Assembly: GCA_902781045.1 (NCBI GenBank)
Contig: CACZHT010000027.1
Location: 1 to 52,302, forward strand
Direction of reading: 5' to 3'
From: an uncultured Bacteroidales bacterium
Lineage (GTDB): Bacteria; Bacteroidota; Bacteroidia; Bacteroidales; Muribaculaceae
DNA length: 52,302 nucleotides
Under the pieces are notes generated by a model. That model did not search any database and was not told the DNA's origin. It saw only the letters and a program-made list of their open reading frames with translations. Position numbers and translations under genes: made by a program. Shown in pieces: positions 41,235 to 50,312 of the stretch. How positions within the stretch are numbered: position 1 is the first letter of the stretch; every line of letters starts with the position of its first letter.

Positions 41235-41359
41235 AAACACGGAATCGCTGAACAGTTTATAGTTTATAGTTAAAAAATAAAAGTTTATAGTTCCAGGTTT
41301 CTGATCAGGACAGCGAACCGGAACTATAAACTGTTAACTTTTAACTATAAACTATTCTG

Positions 41360-41965
41360 TCACTTGAGCAGTGACTGGATGTCGGCCTCGATGAGCTTGA
41401 TGTCATGCGTAGGCTCGTAGCGTGCTATCACCTCGCCCTGCTGGTTGACCAAAAACTTGGTGAAGTTCCACTTGATGTCGGGCTTGCTGGCATAATCAGG
41501 GTCGGCCTTGAGCAGCATGTCGTGCAGCAGTTTGCCAATCTTGTGGTTGAGGTCAAAGCCGGCAAAGCCTTTCTGAGCCTTAAGATAGGCAAACAACGGA
41601 GACTCGTTCTCGCCATTGACCTCAATCTTCTTGAACTGCGGAAATTCGGTGCCATAGTTCAGCTGGCAGAACTCATGAATCTCGTCCTCACTGCCCGGAG
41701 CTTGCTGCCCGAACTGGTTGCAAGGAAAGTCAAGAATCTCCAGCCCACGATCCTTGTAGGCTTTGTAGAGTGCCTCCAGCTCCTCATATTGCGGAGTGAA
41801 GCCACAACGTGTGGCAGTGTTGACGATGAGCAGTACCTTGCCCTTGTAGTTGGCCAACGACACATCGTTGCCCTTGCGGTCCTTGACCGTGAAATCATAA
41901 ACATTCTGAGCCATGACAGTAGCAGATAATAATGTTATTAATAATAATGTGAGTGCTTGTTTCAT
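41360..41965 (-). CDS. Glutathione peroxidase-like thiol peroxidase, exported
   Basis: 201 residues. An N-terminal signal peptide ('ALTLLLITLLSATVMA', cleaved near residue 19) precedes the thioredoxin-fold peroxidase. The peroxidatic cysteine is Cys54 in 'LIVNTATRCGFTPQYEEL'; 'LDFPCNQFGQQAPG' (with the conserved Gln) and 'KWNFTKFLVNQQGEVI' (Trp and Asn) complete the tetrad. Such bacterial enzymes mostly use thioredoxin rather than glutathione. It lies 17 bases after nadA on the same strand and is probably cotranscribed; NadA has an oxygen-sensitive cluster, which might explain the pairing. Confidence 0.92.
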   Translation of the reverse strand: MKQALTLLLITLLSATVMAQNVYDFTVKDRKGNDVSLANYKGKVLLIVNTATRCGFTPQYEELEALYKAYKDRGLEILDFPCNQFGQQAPGSEDEIHEFCQLNYGTEFPQFKKIEVNGENESPLFAYLKAQKGFAGFDLNHKIGKLLHDMLLKADPDYASKPDIKWNFTKFLVNQQGEVIARYEPTHDIKLIEADIQSLLK

Positions 41966-41982
41966 TAATACAATAGTCCCAT

Positions 41983-42969
41983 TTATTTGATTATACCTAA
42001 TTGTTTGCTTATGTCGAGCATGCGCTCAATGGGCCGCACCGCACGCTCGGCTATGGCCGGGTCGACCTCGATGGTCGGCTGCATGTAGCGCAACGAGTTG
42101 TAGAGCTTCTCGATGGTGATCAGCTTCATGAAGTTGCACTCGTTGCAGGCACAAGTGCCATCCTCGGGCGGAGCGGGGATGAATGTCTTGTCGGGACACT
42201 GGCGCTGCATCTGGAAGAGGATGCCACTCTCGGTGCACACTATGAACTCGCGTGCGTCGTTGTCGATGGCATAGTTGAGCAGAGCTTGCGTGCTGCCCAC
42301 CTTGTCGGCAACCAGACGGATGGGCTTGGGACACTCGGGATGCACCAGCACCCGGGCATCACGGTGCTGCTTGCGCAAGTCCATGAGCTTCTGCACCGAG
42401 AACTGCTCATGCACATGGCATGCTCCGTCCCACAGCAGCATCTTGCGCCCGGTGATACTGTTGATGTAGTTACCCAGATTACGGTCAGGGCCGAAGATGA
42501 TGGGCTCGTCCTCGGGCAGACTCTCGACAATCTGCTTGGCATTGGACGAGGTGACAACGACATCGGTCAGTGCCTTGACAGCAGCATTGGTGTTGACATA
42601 GCTCACCACAGTGTGCCCTGGATGAGCCTTGACAAATGCCTCAAACTCATCGGCCGGACAACTGTCGGCCAACGAACATCCGGCGCTCAGGTCGGGCACA
42701 ATGACGGTCTTGTCGGGGCACAAAATCTTGGCCGTCTCGCCCATGAAGTGCACACCACACAGGACGATGACTTGGGCATCGGTCTTAGCTGCCAGTTGTG
42801 CCAGAGCCAGACTGTCGCCGATGTGGTCGGCCAGCTCCTGTATCTCCTGACGCTGGTAGTAATGCGCCATAATCACTGCATTGCGTTCCTGTTTGAGACG
42901 CAATATCTCGCTGCGCAAGTCCAGATGCTCGTCGATGGGCGCATCGACATAGCCTTTATCAACATTCAT
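41983..42969 (-). CDS. nadA: Quinolinate synthase
   Basis: 328 residues, full length. NadA condenses iminoaspartate with dihydroxyacetone phosphate to quinolinate in NAD synthesis, using a [4Fe-4S] cluster. Family blocks are 'NAVIMAHYYQRQEIQELADHIGDSLALAQLA', cut here to 'VIMAHYYQRQEIQELADHIG', then 'VIVLCGVHFMGETAKIL', 'PDLSAGCSLADSCP', 'WDGACHVHEQF', 'VHPECPKPIR' and 'CACNECNFMKLITI'. nadB and nadC are not adjacent. Confidence 0.95.
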   Translation of the reverse strand: MNVDKGYVDAPIDEHLDLRSEILRLKQERNAVIMAHYYQRQEIQELADHIGDSLALAQLAAKTDAQVIVLCGVHFMGETAKILCPDKTVIVPDLSAGCSLADSCPADEFEAFVKAHPGHTVVSYVNTNAAVKALTDVVVTSSNAKQIVESLPEDEPIIFGPDRNLGNYINSITGRKMLLWDGACHVHEQFSVQKLMDLRKQHRDARVLVHPECPKPIRLVADKVGSTQALLNYAIDNDAREFIVCTESGILFQMQRQCPDKTFIPAPPEDGTCACNECNFMKLITIEKLYNSLRYMQPTIEVDPAIAERAVRPIERMLDISKQLGIIK

Positions 42970-43416
42970 AATATTATAATTTTATTTTTAATGTTTTAAA
43001 AAATTATTTATTAGTAGTAGAAGAGTTGTTAATTGTGACAATAACTTTTCGGCTTAATGCTTGCGAAATTAGTTGTTAGTCGCAGACAGACCGAAATTTG
43101 AATTGATATTAACAATCTAAAACATTCATTTATTGATGATTGTATATATTATTAACAACCTGTTTACAACCTGCAAAGTTAATAAAAAGTCTACACATGT
43201 AGTGTTGATAGTCCACAAAAAGTATGTGAAAAATACATGAAGAGTTTTTTGCTAACTTTTTTGGCAGTGCGGTGTTTTTGTTTATTTGGACGTCCAGTCA
43301 AATTTGGCAAATTAATTTTTCAAATTTTGTTGTCAACTTATCAACAACAATTGACAGGATTATTGACACAAATTTCGCAGGTGAAATAGCAACAGTTGCA
43401 CTACTCCACTACCCCA
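42970..43416. other. AT-rich intergenic region upstream of nadA
   Basis: 447 bases without a gene. A minus-strand TAACTTTG (43174-43181) could serve nadA with a leader of about 200 bases. Near 43327-43356 there are overlapping dyads (TTGTTG/CAACAA and TGTCAA/TTGACA) that could be an operator or the end of the upstream operon. Nothing else is recognised. Confidence 0.5.
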
Positions 43417-44406
43417 CTACTTCAATTTAAGCTGAGCGGGGTCGCCGGTTATCTGTGTGATGTGGGCTGTCGAGTCGGTGACAATGAATAGAGGTGTATG
43501 GCCGATGTTGATGTCTTGCAACGCAGGATCCATGATGCCCCCTGGTGCCCACCAGTGTGTCCAGCTGGCTGCATCACTTTTCAGTGTGTGGCTCCACTGT
43601 GTGGTGTCGGTGTCGACCAGTATGTCGGCAACCATCAGTTTGTCGCCATGCTGGCGTGACCAGGACACTAGTGAGTCGATGCACGACTTGCGGTCAGCAT
43701 CGCGCCGCGACCAGAAGAACAACACATAGTGTTGACCCAGAACATTGAGGTTTTCGATGCCGTGGTTATGCCAATAGAGGGTGAGCGGACCGATGATGGT
43801 GGTGTTTTTTTTGTGATGGTCAATGATATATTCGACTGTGCTGACCAGTCGGTCGGAGCGTACATCAGGGTGAAGTGACTGCAGCAGCGATTTGACTTTT
43901 TCGGCGTTGTCCAGCTGATTGTATTCAGCTACAAGCAGCACAGTGGACAGCAGCTGGTCGGGATGTTGTGCGATTTGTTGCTCGATGAGGTGGTCGATGG
44001 CATCTTTGTCGCTGCTATCAAAAGTGTTGATGTTATCTTTGCGAAACTTCATCCATTGCCGGGTGATGTCGTTACCCGTGATGTCGAGTGTGGGCAGCCG
44101 CAGGCCGTCGCTCTTGATGGTGAGCTGGTCACCGTCACGCACCACCATCTGTGCGATGAGTTGTCCTTGAGCGTCCCAAATCCAGAGCAATGTGTAGTCG
44201 TCGCTGTCGCCCTTGAAGCTGAATCGGTTTCCCTCGGTGAGCATGACTCGCTCGATGATGTTGCCGTTGTCTCCGTTATAGGCAATGGTGATGGCTTGGT
44301 CGGGGGTGCCGTCGATTTGTCCCTCGATGGTGAAGTCACTGTCGGTGCAGCTGCCGAGCAGCAGCAATGCGAGACAAATCAAGCAGAAAAGGTGCGTTTT
44401 TTTCAT
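43417..44406 (-). CDS. DUF4369-type lipoprotein with thioredoxin-like domain lacking CxxC
   Basis: 329 residues from the ATG at 44406, chosen because 'MKKTHLFCLICLALLLLGSC' is a lipoprotein signal; the longer frame overlaps the previous gene. The N-terminal half ('FTIEGQIDGTPDQAITIAYN') resembles DUF4369 found before thioredoxin domains in Bacteroidetes. In the C-terminal half 'HYVLFFWSRRDADRKSCIDS' sits where a redox CxxC should be, so it is probably not an oxidoreductase. 'WWAPGGIMDPALQDINIGHTPLFIVTD' keeps the cis-Pro region. It is the last gene of the six-gene operon. Confidence 0.75.
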   Translation of the reverse strand: MKKTHLFCLICLALLLLGSCTDSDFTIEGQIDGTPDQAITIAYNGDNGNIIERVMLTEGNRFSFKGDSDDYTLLWIWDAQGQLIAQMVVRDGDQLTIKSDGLRLPTLDITGNDITRQWMKFRKDNINTFDSSDKDAIDHLIEQQIAQHPDQLLSTVLLVAEYNQLDNAEKVKSLLQSLHPDVRSDRLVSTVEYIIDHHKKNTTIIGPLTLYWHNHGIENLNVLGQHYVLFFWSRRDADRKSCIDSLVSWSRQHGDKLMVADILVDTDTTQWSHTLKSDAASWTHWWAPGGIMDPALQDINIGHTPLFIVTDSTAHITQITGDPAQLKLK

Positions 44407-44407
44407 C

Positions 44408-45022
44408 TTATTTTTTCGGTTTGAGTTCAAAACCCACTTGCACATCACTGTAGTTGTCGCTCAAGAAGGCCAGTGCCTTGAGCGTGTCGCTGTTGCTCAG
44501 TCCACTGAGCAGGCGCAGCAGTGTGAGCAGGCGGTCGGCATCGAAGTACAAGTGCAGGTGTTTTCCATCATGTTTGACGTGTGCGGTGAGCGATATGGCC
44601 AGCCACTTGAGGGTGATGGTGCCTTTGCTGGGGCTGTAGCTATATTTTCCGTTCAGGTCCTTTCCGGCCACAATCATGGTCCACTCTCCGTCTTCGGTCA
44701 GTGTCAGTTGGTTCCACCGCTTGTTGATTTTGAGTTTCTTGAATGCCTTGTCGAGTTTTTTCTTGAGTTTGCTCTTTGCCAGTGGTTTTCCCAACTTTCC
44801 CAGCACACTGGTGCCTTGAGCGTTGACGCTGGGTTTGTCATACTGCCATGTGCCGGCAATGAGCCGGTTGGCCTCGATGCGCTCGTGTTCGATGTCGGTT
44901 GCCGACAGTGTGAACACCGAGTCGGGATTGAATGGCTGCAGGTTATGATCTTGTGCGACAGCTTTGCTCCATGCTGCCGTGACCAGCAATAGCAGGGTGT
45001 AAACTAGCAGATTAGCTCTCAT
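44408..45022 (-). CDS. DUF4923-like exported protein
   Basis: 204 residues. A signal peptide ending 'AVAQ' is followed by 'RLIAGTWQYDKPSVNAQGTSVLGKLGKPLAKSKLKKKL', quoted in part as 'LIAGTWQYDKPSVN'. The lipocalin-like pattern is typical of Bacteroidales DUF4923 proteins. Function unknown. Its stop is 1 base from the next gene and it starts 5 bases after the previous one, so all are translated from one message. Confidence 0.7.
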   Translation of the reverse strand: MRANLLVYTLLLLVTAAWSKAVAQDHNLQPFNPDSVFTLSATDIEHERIEANRLIAGTWQYDKPSVNAQGTSVLGKLGKPLAKSKLKKKLDKAFKKLKINKRWNQLTLTEDGEWTMIVAGKDLNGKYSYSPSKGTITLKWLAISLTAHVKHDGKHLHLYFDADRLLTLLRLLSGLSNSDTLKALAFLSDNYSDVQVGFELKPKK

Positions 45023-45027
45023 GGCTA

Positions 45028-45594
45028 TTATTTGTTGTGCTCGACATAGTCTTTATACCATGCTTTCTCATCGAGCAACTCTCCCTCGTAGTATTGCTGC
45101 ATGTTGTCGATAAACCAGTCGCCTCGCTCATAGACAAGCGGCAGAGTCAGTTCGGTTTGCTGACTGTCGCAGCCGGGCATGTGGGTGGTGATGATGACAT
45201 GAGCGGTGACTGTGGTGTTGGTGATGTTGTCGATGCGCTTGATGTCCATCGTGGGATAGGTCCAGTCCTGTCCTTGCACCCAGTGGTCAGCGTCGATGAC
45301 CATGTCGTCGTTTTTCTCGGCTATCGCCATGGCCCGGTTTTGCAATTGATTGTATTCTTGCGACATAAACTTGGCATCAAGTGCCATCAGGTCGTGCTCC
45401 TTGTCCCTGAATGCCTCGGCATAGATGTCGGTGAGCCGTTGGCGTATGTATTGTTCCGACTGTTTGTCCTGCTTGTCCTGTGCCACTTGCTTGTCCTGTG
45501 TCACCTGTTGTGGTGCCTGTTGTTTGTTGGCATTGGCACCGTTGCAGCTGGCCAGTGCTATGCAGCACATCAGTGCAAGGGTTGTGAATTTCAT
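45028..45594 (-). CDS. Lipoprotein with QDKQ repeats, DUF3828-like
   Basis: 188 residues. Lipoprotein signal 'MKFTTLALMCCIALASC'. A short Q/K-rich repeat (VTQDKQVAQDKQDKQ) forms a linker. The C-terminal domain ('YIRQRLTDIYAEAF', 'HWVQGQDWTYPTM', 'LTLPLVYERGDWFIDNM') resembles DUF3828 domains, which are NTF2-like. It starts inside the last codon of the glycosyltransferase gene (4-base overlap). Confidence 0.65.
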   Translation of the reverse strand: MKFTTLALMCCIALASCNGANANKQQAPQQVTQDKQVAQDKQDKQSEQYIRQRLTDIYAEAFRDKEHDLMALDAKFMSQEYNQLQNRAMAIAEKNDDMVIDADHWVQGQDWTYPTMDIKRIDNITNTTVTAHVIITTHMPGCDSQQTELTLPLVYERGDWFIDNMQQYYEGELLDEKAWYKDYVEHNK

Positions 45595-46709
45595 TTTTTT
45601 GACTTCTTGGTGGTGAGTATCTCGTTGTATAGCGTAGTCATCTTGTCGTAGAAAATGTCGTAGTTGAGCATGCGGTCAAAGTCTTCCTTGGCTTGCATGC
45701 CCATCTGCAGCCGTTTGTCGGGCTGGTCCAGCAGCTGCTCTATGGCCTGAGCCAGAGCGTCGGGGTCGCTGGGCGCAACGAGCAGGGCGTTGCGCTGGTC
45801 GGTGACATACTCGACCTGCGCGCCATTGTTGGTGGTGATGTGCGGTTTGCCTTGCATCATGTACTCGAGGTTGACGATGCCCAGAGCCTCGGGCTCGACC
45901 GAGGGCAACACGCCCATGTCGCACTGCTGGATGATGTGCGCCATGTCTTCTTGAAATCCCATGAGCGACACGTTGTGCAGCAGCTGGTGCTCGACAATGA
46001 AGCTCTTGAGCTGAGACACAAATTTAGGTTTCCCCTCGCCGATGACTGCCAGATGATACTTGTCCTTGTCCAGGCGGGTGATGGCCTGCAGCAGCACATC
46101 GATGCCTTTCTCGGGCGTGAGGCGACCGTGGAACATAATCAGGGTCTTGTCGGGTGAGATGTTCAGTTTCTCGCGCAGGTTGGGTGCCGGCGATGCCAGA
46201 GGATTGTCCATGACACTGTCGCGAATGATGCAGGCACGTTCGGACTTGAAACCTCGCGCATGGCTCATCCACTCGTCATAGGCGCGGTGCGAGACAAACA
46301 CCATCTTGTCAATCGACTGATAGAGTTTGTGGTACAGATAGTTGCTCTTGGGCCGGCAGATGCCATGCACCGTCATGATGACCCGGGTATTGCGGTTCTC
46401 ACTGATGCGTCGCGCCATCACGGCGGTGAAAGCATCGCGGAACGTGTGAACATGCACGATGTTGTGGCCCTTGCGCAGCAGGCGGGCCAGGCGAGTGGGG
46501 CTGTCCAGGTCGGTGACTCCCTTCAGGGGAAGAATGGAGATGGGAATCTCCAGACGGCGGAAGTGCAGTAGCACCGGTTCATTTTTCTTGCACACCACCT
46601 CGGCATAGAAGCGTGCGTCGTTGCGCAAGCGCGACACCATCTCGTAGGCATACTCTTCGGGACCACCCCAGTACTTGTTCGAAACGACGTGAAAAATGTT
46701 GATGTTCAT
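45591..46709 (-). CDS. Glycosyltransferase family 4 protein
   Basis: 372 residues with a GT-B fold. Signature blocks are 'GGPEEYAYEMVSRL' (N-terminal glycine-rich loop), 'VHVHTFRDAFTAVMARRI', 'LIMFHGRLTPEKGIDVLLQAI', 'LPSVEPEALGIVNLEYM' (the EX7E motif) and 'NALLVAPSDPDALAQAI'. It moves a sugar from a nucleotide donor, probably onto a lipid-linked or surface glycan at the cytoplasmic face. Sitting between CotH proteins and lipoproteins it suggests a surface structure, though the acceptor is unknown. Confidence 0.9.
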   Translation of the reverse strand: MNINIFHVVSNKYWGGPEEYAYEMVSRLRNDARFYAEVVCKKNEPVLLHFRRLEIPISILPLKGVTDLDSPTRLARLLRKGHNIVHVHTFRDAFTAVMARRISENRNTRVIMTVHGICRPKSNYLYHKLYQSIDKMVFVSHRAYDEWMSHARGFKSERACIIRDSVMDNPLASPAPNLREKLNISPDKTLIMFHGRLTPEKGIDVLLQAITRLDKDKYHLAVIGEGKPKFVSQLKSFIVEHQLLHNVSLMGFQEDMAHIIQQCDMGVLPSVEPEALGIVNLEYMMQGKPHITTNNGAQVEYVTDQRNALLVAPSDPDALAQAIEQLLDQPDKRLQMGMQAKEDFDRMLNYDIFYDKMTTLYNEILTTKKSKK

Positions 46710-46715
46710 GATTCT

Positions 46716-48467
46716 CTAGGGGTTAGCAGATGCTTGGTTATTGCCTTTGTTCTTGCCCAGGATGACGTTGATGATGGCATTAATGTCGACAACGTCGATT
46801 ATTCCGTCGTGGTTCATGTCCTCATACCACACTGGGCTGCTGCCTTTCAGTATCTCATTGATGCACAGATTGACATCGCTGATGTTGACCACTCCATCGC
46901 GGTTGCAGTCGCCCATGATGTAGGGGCTGAAACGTGTGTTGTCAAGGAACGTCATGTGCTGGTCAATCCAGTCTTCGATAAATGCGAGCTCGGCCTCAAA
47001 GTCGAGAGGTTGCCTCGAAATGTCGCTCGACATTGTCCATCGCTCGGTCTCGCGTGCCAGCGCACCTGCCTTGCGCAACGGAGCAAGGCGATTGCGAAAA
47101 CGGTTCTTCAGGCTGTCCTCGCTCAGGATGTCCTGACGCAGCAGGCGATAGCGCTCCACAGCCTTGACCGAGAAGCTGTCGGGATTCAGCTCGTGCAGGC
47201 GCAGCAGCAGATTGTTGAACGTGCCCAACAGCCTTGTCGGGCCGGTGCTCTCGGGATGAACCGGCGAGTTGGTCCAGTTTTGCCCGAAGGTGCAGTCCAA
47301 ATCCCAGGCTGCAAGGGTGATTTTCTTGTCCAAGGTCTGGTCATACACACCCCAATAGATGTTCTTGATGCCACTGTCAACACCCATGACGGCGTTGATA
47401 AAAATCCAGTAGTCCATGATCACCGGGATGTCAAAGTATTGCCCCACCTGGGCGCAGAAGTTGGCGTTGCTGCTGTTGACTACAAACTTCACGGCGTTTG
47501 ACAGGGTGCGATATTGTGTGGGCATGACATCGTCCGGGTCGGGATATTTGACTTCAAATCCTCCCCACATCTCCTTGGTGTTGTTGTAGCCATAGTAACC
47601 GTTCATGCGCGCTATCTTGTCGCTCACTTTGGCTTTCCACAGCATGCCATGAAACTTGCCGGGGTTGACACTGTCGGGCTCTTCATACTTGGCCAGCTTC
47701 ATCTGCTTGCGGTCCATGGCCTCGGTCAGGGCATAGATGCCGTTGTAGCTGCCGTTGAGAAACAGCTCGATAAAGTCGCCACGCACTCCCAGCAGGGCTT
47801 TAGGCTCGCGGTCGGCATAGTAGGGCTGTCGGCACATGTCCAGCCACAGCTCGGTGCTGACGCGGTTGCGTATGCGCAGCAAGTCCACTTGCCCGGCATC
47901 CAATATCCAACTGTTGTCGTTGCGCAGCCCGAAGAATTTGCGGTCCATCTTGTTGGAGTCGGGAGTGAGAAACTTGATGTGATAGTTGCGCTTGAGCCGT
48001 GAGGGACCGTTGGTGCTGGCACCACGATGCTTGACCTTGCTGAACATCGTTGTCGGACCTTGGCTTTGGGGCAGATTGGCAATAACGTCAGTCACCTGGT
48101 AGTCATCGTTGAACGTGCCGTTGAACTCAAAGATGGGATAGAATGTAAAGTAGATTTTTCCCTGTATGGTGACACTGTCGCCCTGATGGGCCACCAGTGC
48201 GTAGCCTCTGTCGCCGGCCACGTTGGCAAAGGTGTAGCTCGTGCCTGGAACCACCGTGTCGCCGTCGATGGTGATGTCGGTCCAGGGCTCGCTCGTATTG
48301 AAGGTGGCCGTGAAGTTGGTGCCGAACGTGCTCTCAGGCACTGAGCACAGCCAGTTGCCGGTGCGGCTGTCCAGAATGACGCGGCGACTGTCCAGGGTGA
48401 TTTGGGCTGTTGCGGTCATCGACAACAGACAGACCAGTGTCGTGGTGATAATGAATTTTAGTCTCAT
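46716..48467 (-). CDS. Exported CotH kinase-family protein with dockerin-like EF-hand repeats
   Basis: 583 residues with a signal peptide ('LVCLLSMTATA'). CotH blocks are 'KRNYHIKFLTPDSNKMDRKF', 'LRIRNRVSTELW', 'GIYALTEAMDRKQMKLAKYE' and 'ITLAAWDLDCTFGQNW'. Spore CotH is an atypical protein kinase; the role of the bacterial exported forms is open. The C-terminus (about 515-570) has two calcium-loop repeats, 'GDCNRDGVVNISDVNLCINE' and 'DMNHDGIIDVVDINAIINVI', as in type I dockerins. It lies 6 bases before the glycosyltransferase. Confidence 0.85.
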   Translation of the reverse strand: MRLKFIITTTLVCLLSMTATAQITLDSRRVILDSRTGNWLCSVPESTFGTNFTATFNTSEPWTDITIDGDTVVPGTSYTFANVAGDRGYALVAHQGDSVTIQGKIYFTFYPIFEFNGTFNDDYQVTDVIANLPQSQGPTTMFSKVKHRGASTNGPSRLKRNYHIKFLTPDSNKMDRKFFGLRNDNSWILDAGQVDLLRIRNRVSTELWLDMCRQPYYADREPKALLGVRGDFIELFLNGSYNGIYALTEAMDRKQMKLAKYEEPDSVNPGKFHGMLWKAKVSDKIARMNGYYGYNNTKEMWGGFEVKYPDPDDVMPTQYRTLSNAVKFVVNSSNANFCAQVGQYFDIPVIMDYWIFINAVMGVDSGIKNIYWGVYDQTLDKKITLAAWDLDCTFGQNWTNSPVHPESTGPTRLLGTFNNLLLRLHELNPDSFSVKAVERYRLLRQDILSEDSLKNRFRNRLAPLRKAGALARETERWTMSSDISRQPLDFEAELAFIEDWIDQHMTFLDNTRFSPYIMGDCNRDGVVNISDVNLCINEILKGSSPVWYEDMNHDGIIDVVDINAIINVILGKNKGNNQASANP

Positions 48468-48525
48468 AGTTGTAATATAACTATTTTTTTGCTAAAATAT
48501 TGTGTATTTGGGCATTTTAGGTGGG

Positions 48526-50208
48526 TCATCGAACCACAAATTTCTGTCCGTTGCGCACATAGATGCCTGGCGGCAACGGGCGGTCGCTGGGCATCGGCTG
48601 TCCCATCAGGTTGTAGGTCGTGCCGCTGGCTGCACTGACCGGTTCGGTGACATCGTCCACACCGGCCAGGGCAAATGTGGTGGTGTCCAGGTGGTGCATC
48701 CGGCGTCTGAACCAGTCGGCGATATAGTCTTTCTCGGCCTCCCAGTCGAGTTGCTGACCTCCCAGGTCACTGTCACCGCTCCATCGTGCGCTCTCTCTGG
48801 CGGCTGCACCGGCATCAATCAGGCAGTCGATGTGCGAGTGATACCGTGCAATGAGCGAGTCGGTGTGCAGTGGACCGCGGCGCAGCTCGTGGTAGTGGTT
48901 GATTACATCCTCGTGAAAGTCGTTGATGAGCACGTTCAAGCGGCCCAGCATGTTGTTGCCCGACGACCATTTGGCTTCGGGACCCACACGGTTCTCGGGA
49001 CGGAAGGGTGTGTTGGTCCAGTCCTGCCCTACGGTGCAGTCCAAGTCCCACACGGCCAGGGTGATTTTCTTGTCCTCTTTTCCGTCATACACAGCCCAGT
49101 AGATGTTTTTCGACGTGTTGTCGATGGCAAGCAGCACGTTGGCAAAAATCAGGTAATCACGCATCACGGGCAGGTCATAGTAGTCTTTGGCTTGACGGCG
49201 CCAGTAGTAGTCGTATGCCGTGGCGGCAAATTTCACTGCGTCATACAGGATGGTGTAGTCGGTGGGCGACACCTCCTCCAGCTCGGGATATTTGGTTTCA
49301 AAGCCGTTCCACGACTCCGACAGGTTGTTGACCTCTGTCACACCCGAGAAGTTAGTGCCCTTGCCATAGTACACAGCTTTCCACAGCTGGCCGTGGATGG
49401 TGTGCTTGCCGGCACTGTCGGTTTCATACTTGGCCAGTCGCAGCTGCTTGCGGTCCATGGCCTCGCTCAGGGTGTAGATGCCTTCATACTGGCCGTTGAC
49501 CACCAGCTCGATGAGCTCGCCGCGCACGGCGGCGCGGGCCTTGGGCTCACGGTCGGCATAGTAGGGTTTGGCCGCCATATCCAGCCACAGCTCGTGCGCC
49601 ACATGGTTGCGGATTCGGCTCAGGTCGGTCTGACCGCCGTCGAGCAGCCAGCTGTTGTCGTCGCGCATGCCCAGCAGCTTCATGTTCAGCTTCTCGCCAT
49701 GCTCGTCCTCAAGCTTGATGTGGAAGTTGCGCTTGTGGCGGTTGTCCATCAGCGTGGTGCGGCCGCGCCACTTGATGCGCCCCTGCAGTGCGATGGCATC
49801 GACACTGTCGGGATGATGCAGCACGAACGTGCCGTGACGATATTCCTTGCTCAGCGGGGCAGTGACTTCAAGCACAGGCAGTGAGCTGAATTGCAGTGTG
49901 GCATCGATGGGCTGGCCGTCGGCCATGGCATGCAGCGTGTGCGACGTGGTGCCGTCCAGGGCTGCAAAGGTGACCTCGGTGCCATCTGCCGTGACCGGGA
50001 TGCCATCAATCTCAACATCACTCCACTGCGATCCGGGGGCTATCGTCACCTTGGCCAGGTGGTCGGTGCCAAACCAGGCTTGTGGCACACTGCACAGCCA
50101 CACGCCAGTGCCACTGTCGTGGGCCATTGTGCGACCGTCGATGCACACTTGTGCTGGGCAGGACACTGCCGCCATAACGGCAATCATTATGCCTGTCAGT
50201 ATTCTCAT
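48526..50208 (-). CDS. Exported CotH kinase-family protein with sorting-type C-terminal tail
   Basis: 560 residues, signal peptide at the N-terminus. It has the same CotH blocks as its neighbour: 'HKRNFHIKLEDEHGEKLNMK', 'SRIRNHVAHELWLDMA', 'GIYTLSEAMDRKQLRLAKYE' and 'ITLAVWDLDCTVGQDW'. Instead of dockerin repeats it ends 'TYNLMGQP...LPPGIYVRNGQKFVVR', the same kind of tail as the protein at 692-1708. The two CotH genes are diverged paralogues 58 bases apart. It is the first gene of the minus-strand operon; the upstream spacer has simple TTAGTTG and AAACTTT repeats but no clear promoter box. Confidence 0.85.
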   Translation of the reverse strand: MRILTGIMIAVMAAVSCPAQVCIDGRTMAHDSGTGVWLCSVPQAWFGTDHLAKVTIAPGSQWSDVEIDGIPVTADGTEVTFAALDGTTSHTLHAMADGQPIDATLQFSSLPVLEVTAPLSKEYRHGTFVLHHPDSVDAIALQGRIKWRGRTTLMDNRHKRNFHIKLEDEHGEKLNMKLLGMRDDNSWLLDGGQTDLSRIRNHVAHELWLDMAAKPYYADREPKARAAVRGELIELVVNGQYEGIYTLSEAMDRKQLRLAKYETDSAGKHTIHGQLWKAVYYGKGTNFSGVTEVNNLSESWNGFETKYPELEEVSPTDYTILYDAVKFAATAYDYYWRRQAKDYYDLPVMRDYLIFANVLLAIDNTSKNIYWAVYDGKEDKKITLAVWDLDCTVGQDWTNTPFRPENRVGPEAKWSSGNNMLGRLNVLINDFHEDVINHYHELRRGPLHTDSLIARYHSHIDCLIDAGAAARESARWSGDSDLGGQQLDWEAEKDYIADWFRRRMHHLDTTTFALAGVDDVTEPVSAASGTTYNLMGQPMPSDRPLPPGIYVRNGQKFVVR

Positions 50209-50312
50209 TTTTTAGTTGTTAGATTTTAGTTGTTAGTTGTTAGTTAGTTAGCGCATAGCTGCCGCAACTATAAACTTTAAACTTTAAACTTTAAACTATA
50301 AAAGGCTATGAA
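50209..50312. repeat. Simple tandem repeats between rdgB and the CotH operon
   Basis: TTAGTTGTTAGTTG-type repeats followed by AAACTTTAAACTTTAAACTT. The same style of simple repeat occurs near 40765-40800 and 41260-41355. Confidence 0.7.

Larger units (their letters stand above)
40776..41359. other. Repeat-filled intergenic region between convergent genes
   Basis: 584 bases without a gene. In order: TTTATAGTTTATAG simple repeats, a 27-base GC palindrome (40853-40879), a complete MITE-like element (40938-41115), a compound repeat like that at 34400-34500, a second GC palindrome (41208-41234), then more TTTATAGTT and its inverse up to the gpx stop. Confidence 0.85.

Noticed and set aside
46716..48467. 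Dockerin repeats as evidence for a cellulosome
   Set aside because: No cohesin or scaffoldin gene is in the window, and single dockerin-type tails occur in Bacteroidales without cellulosomes.
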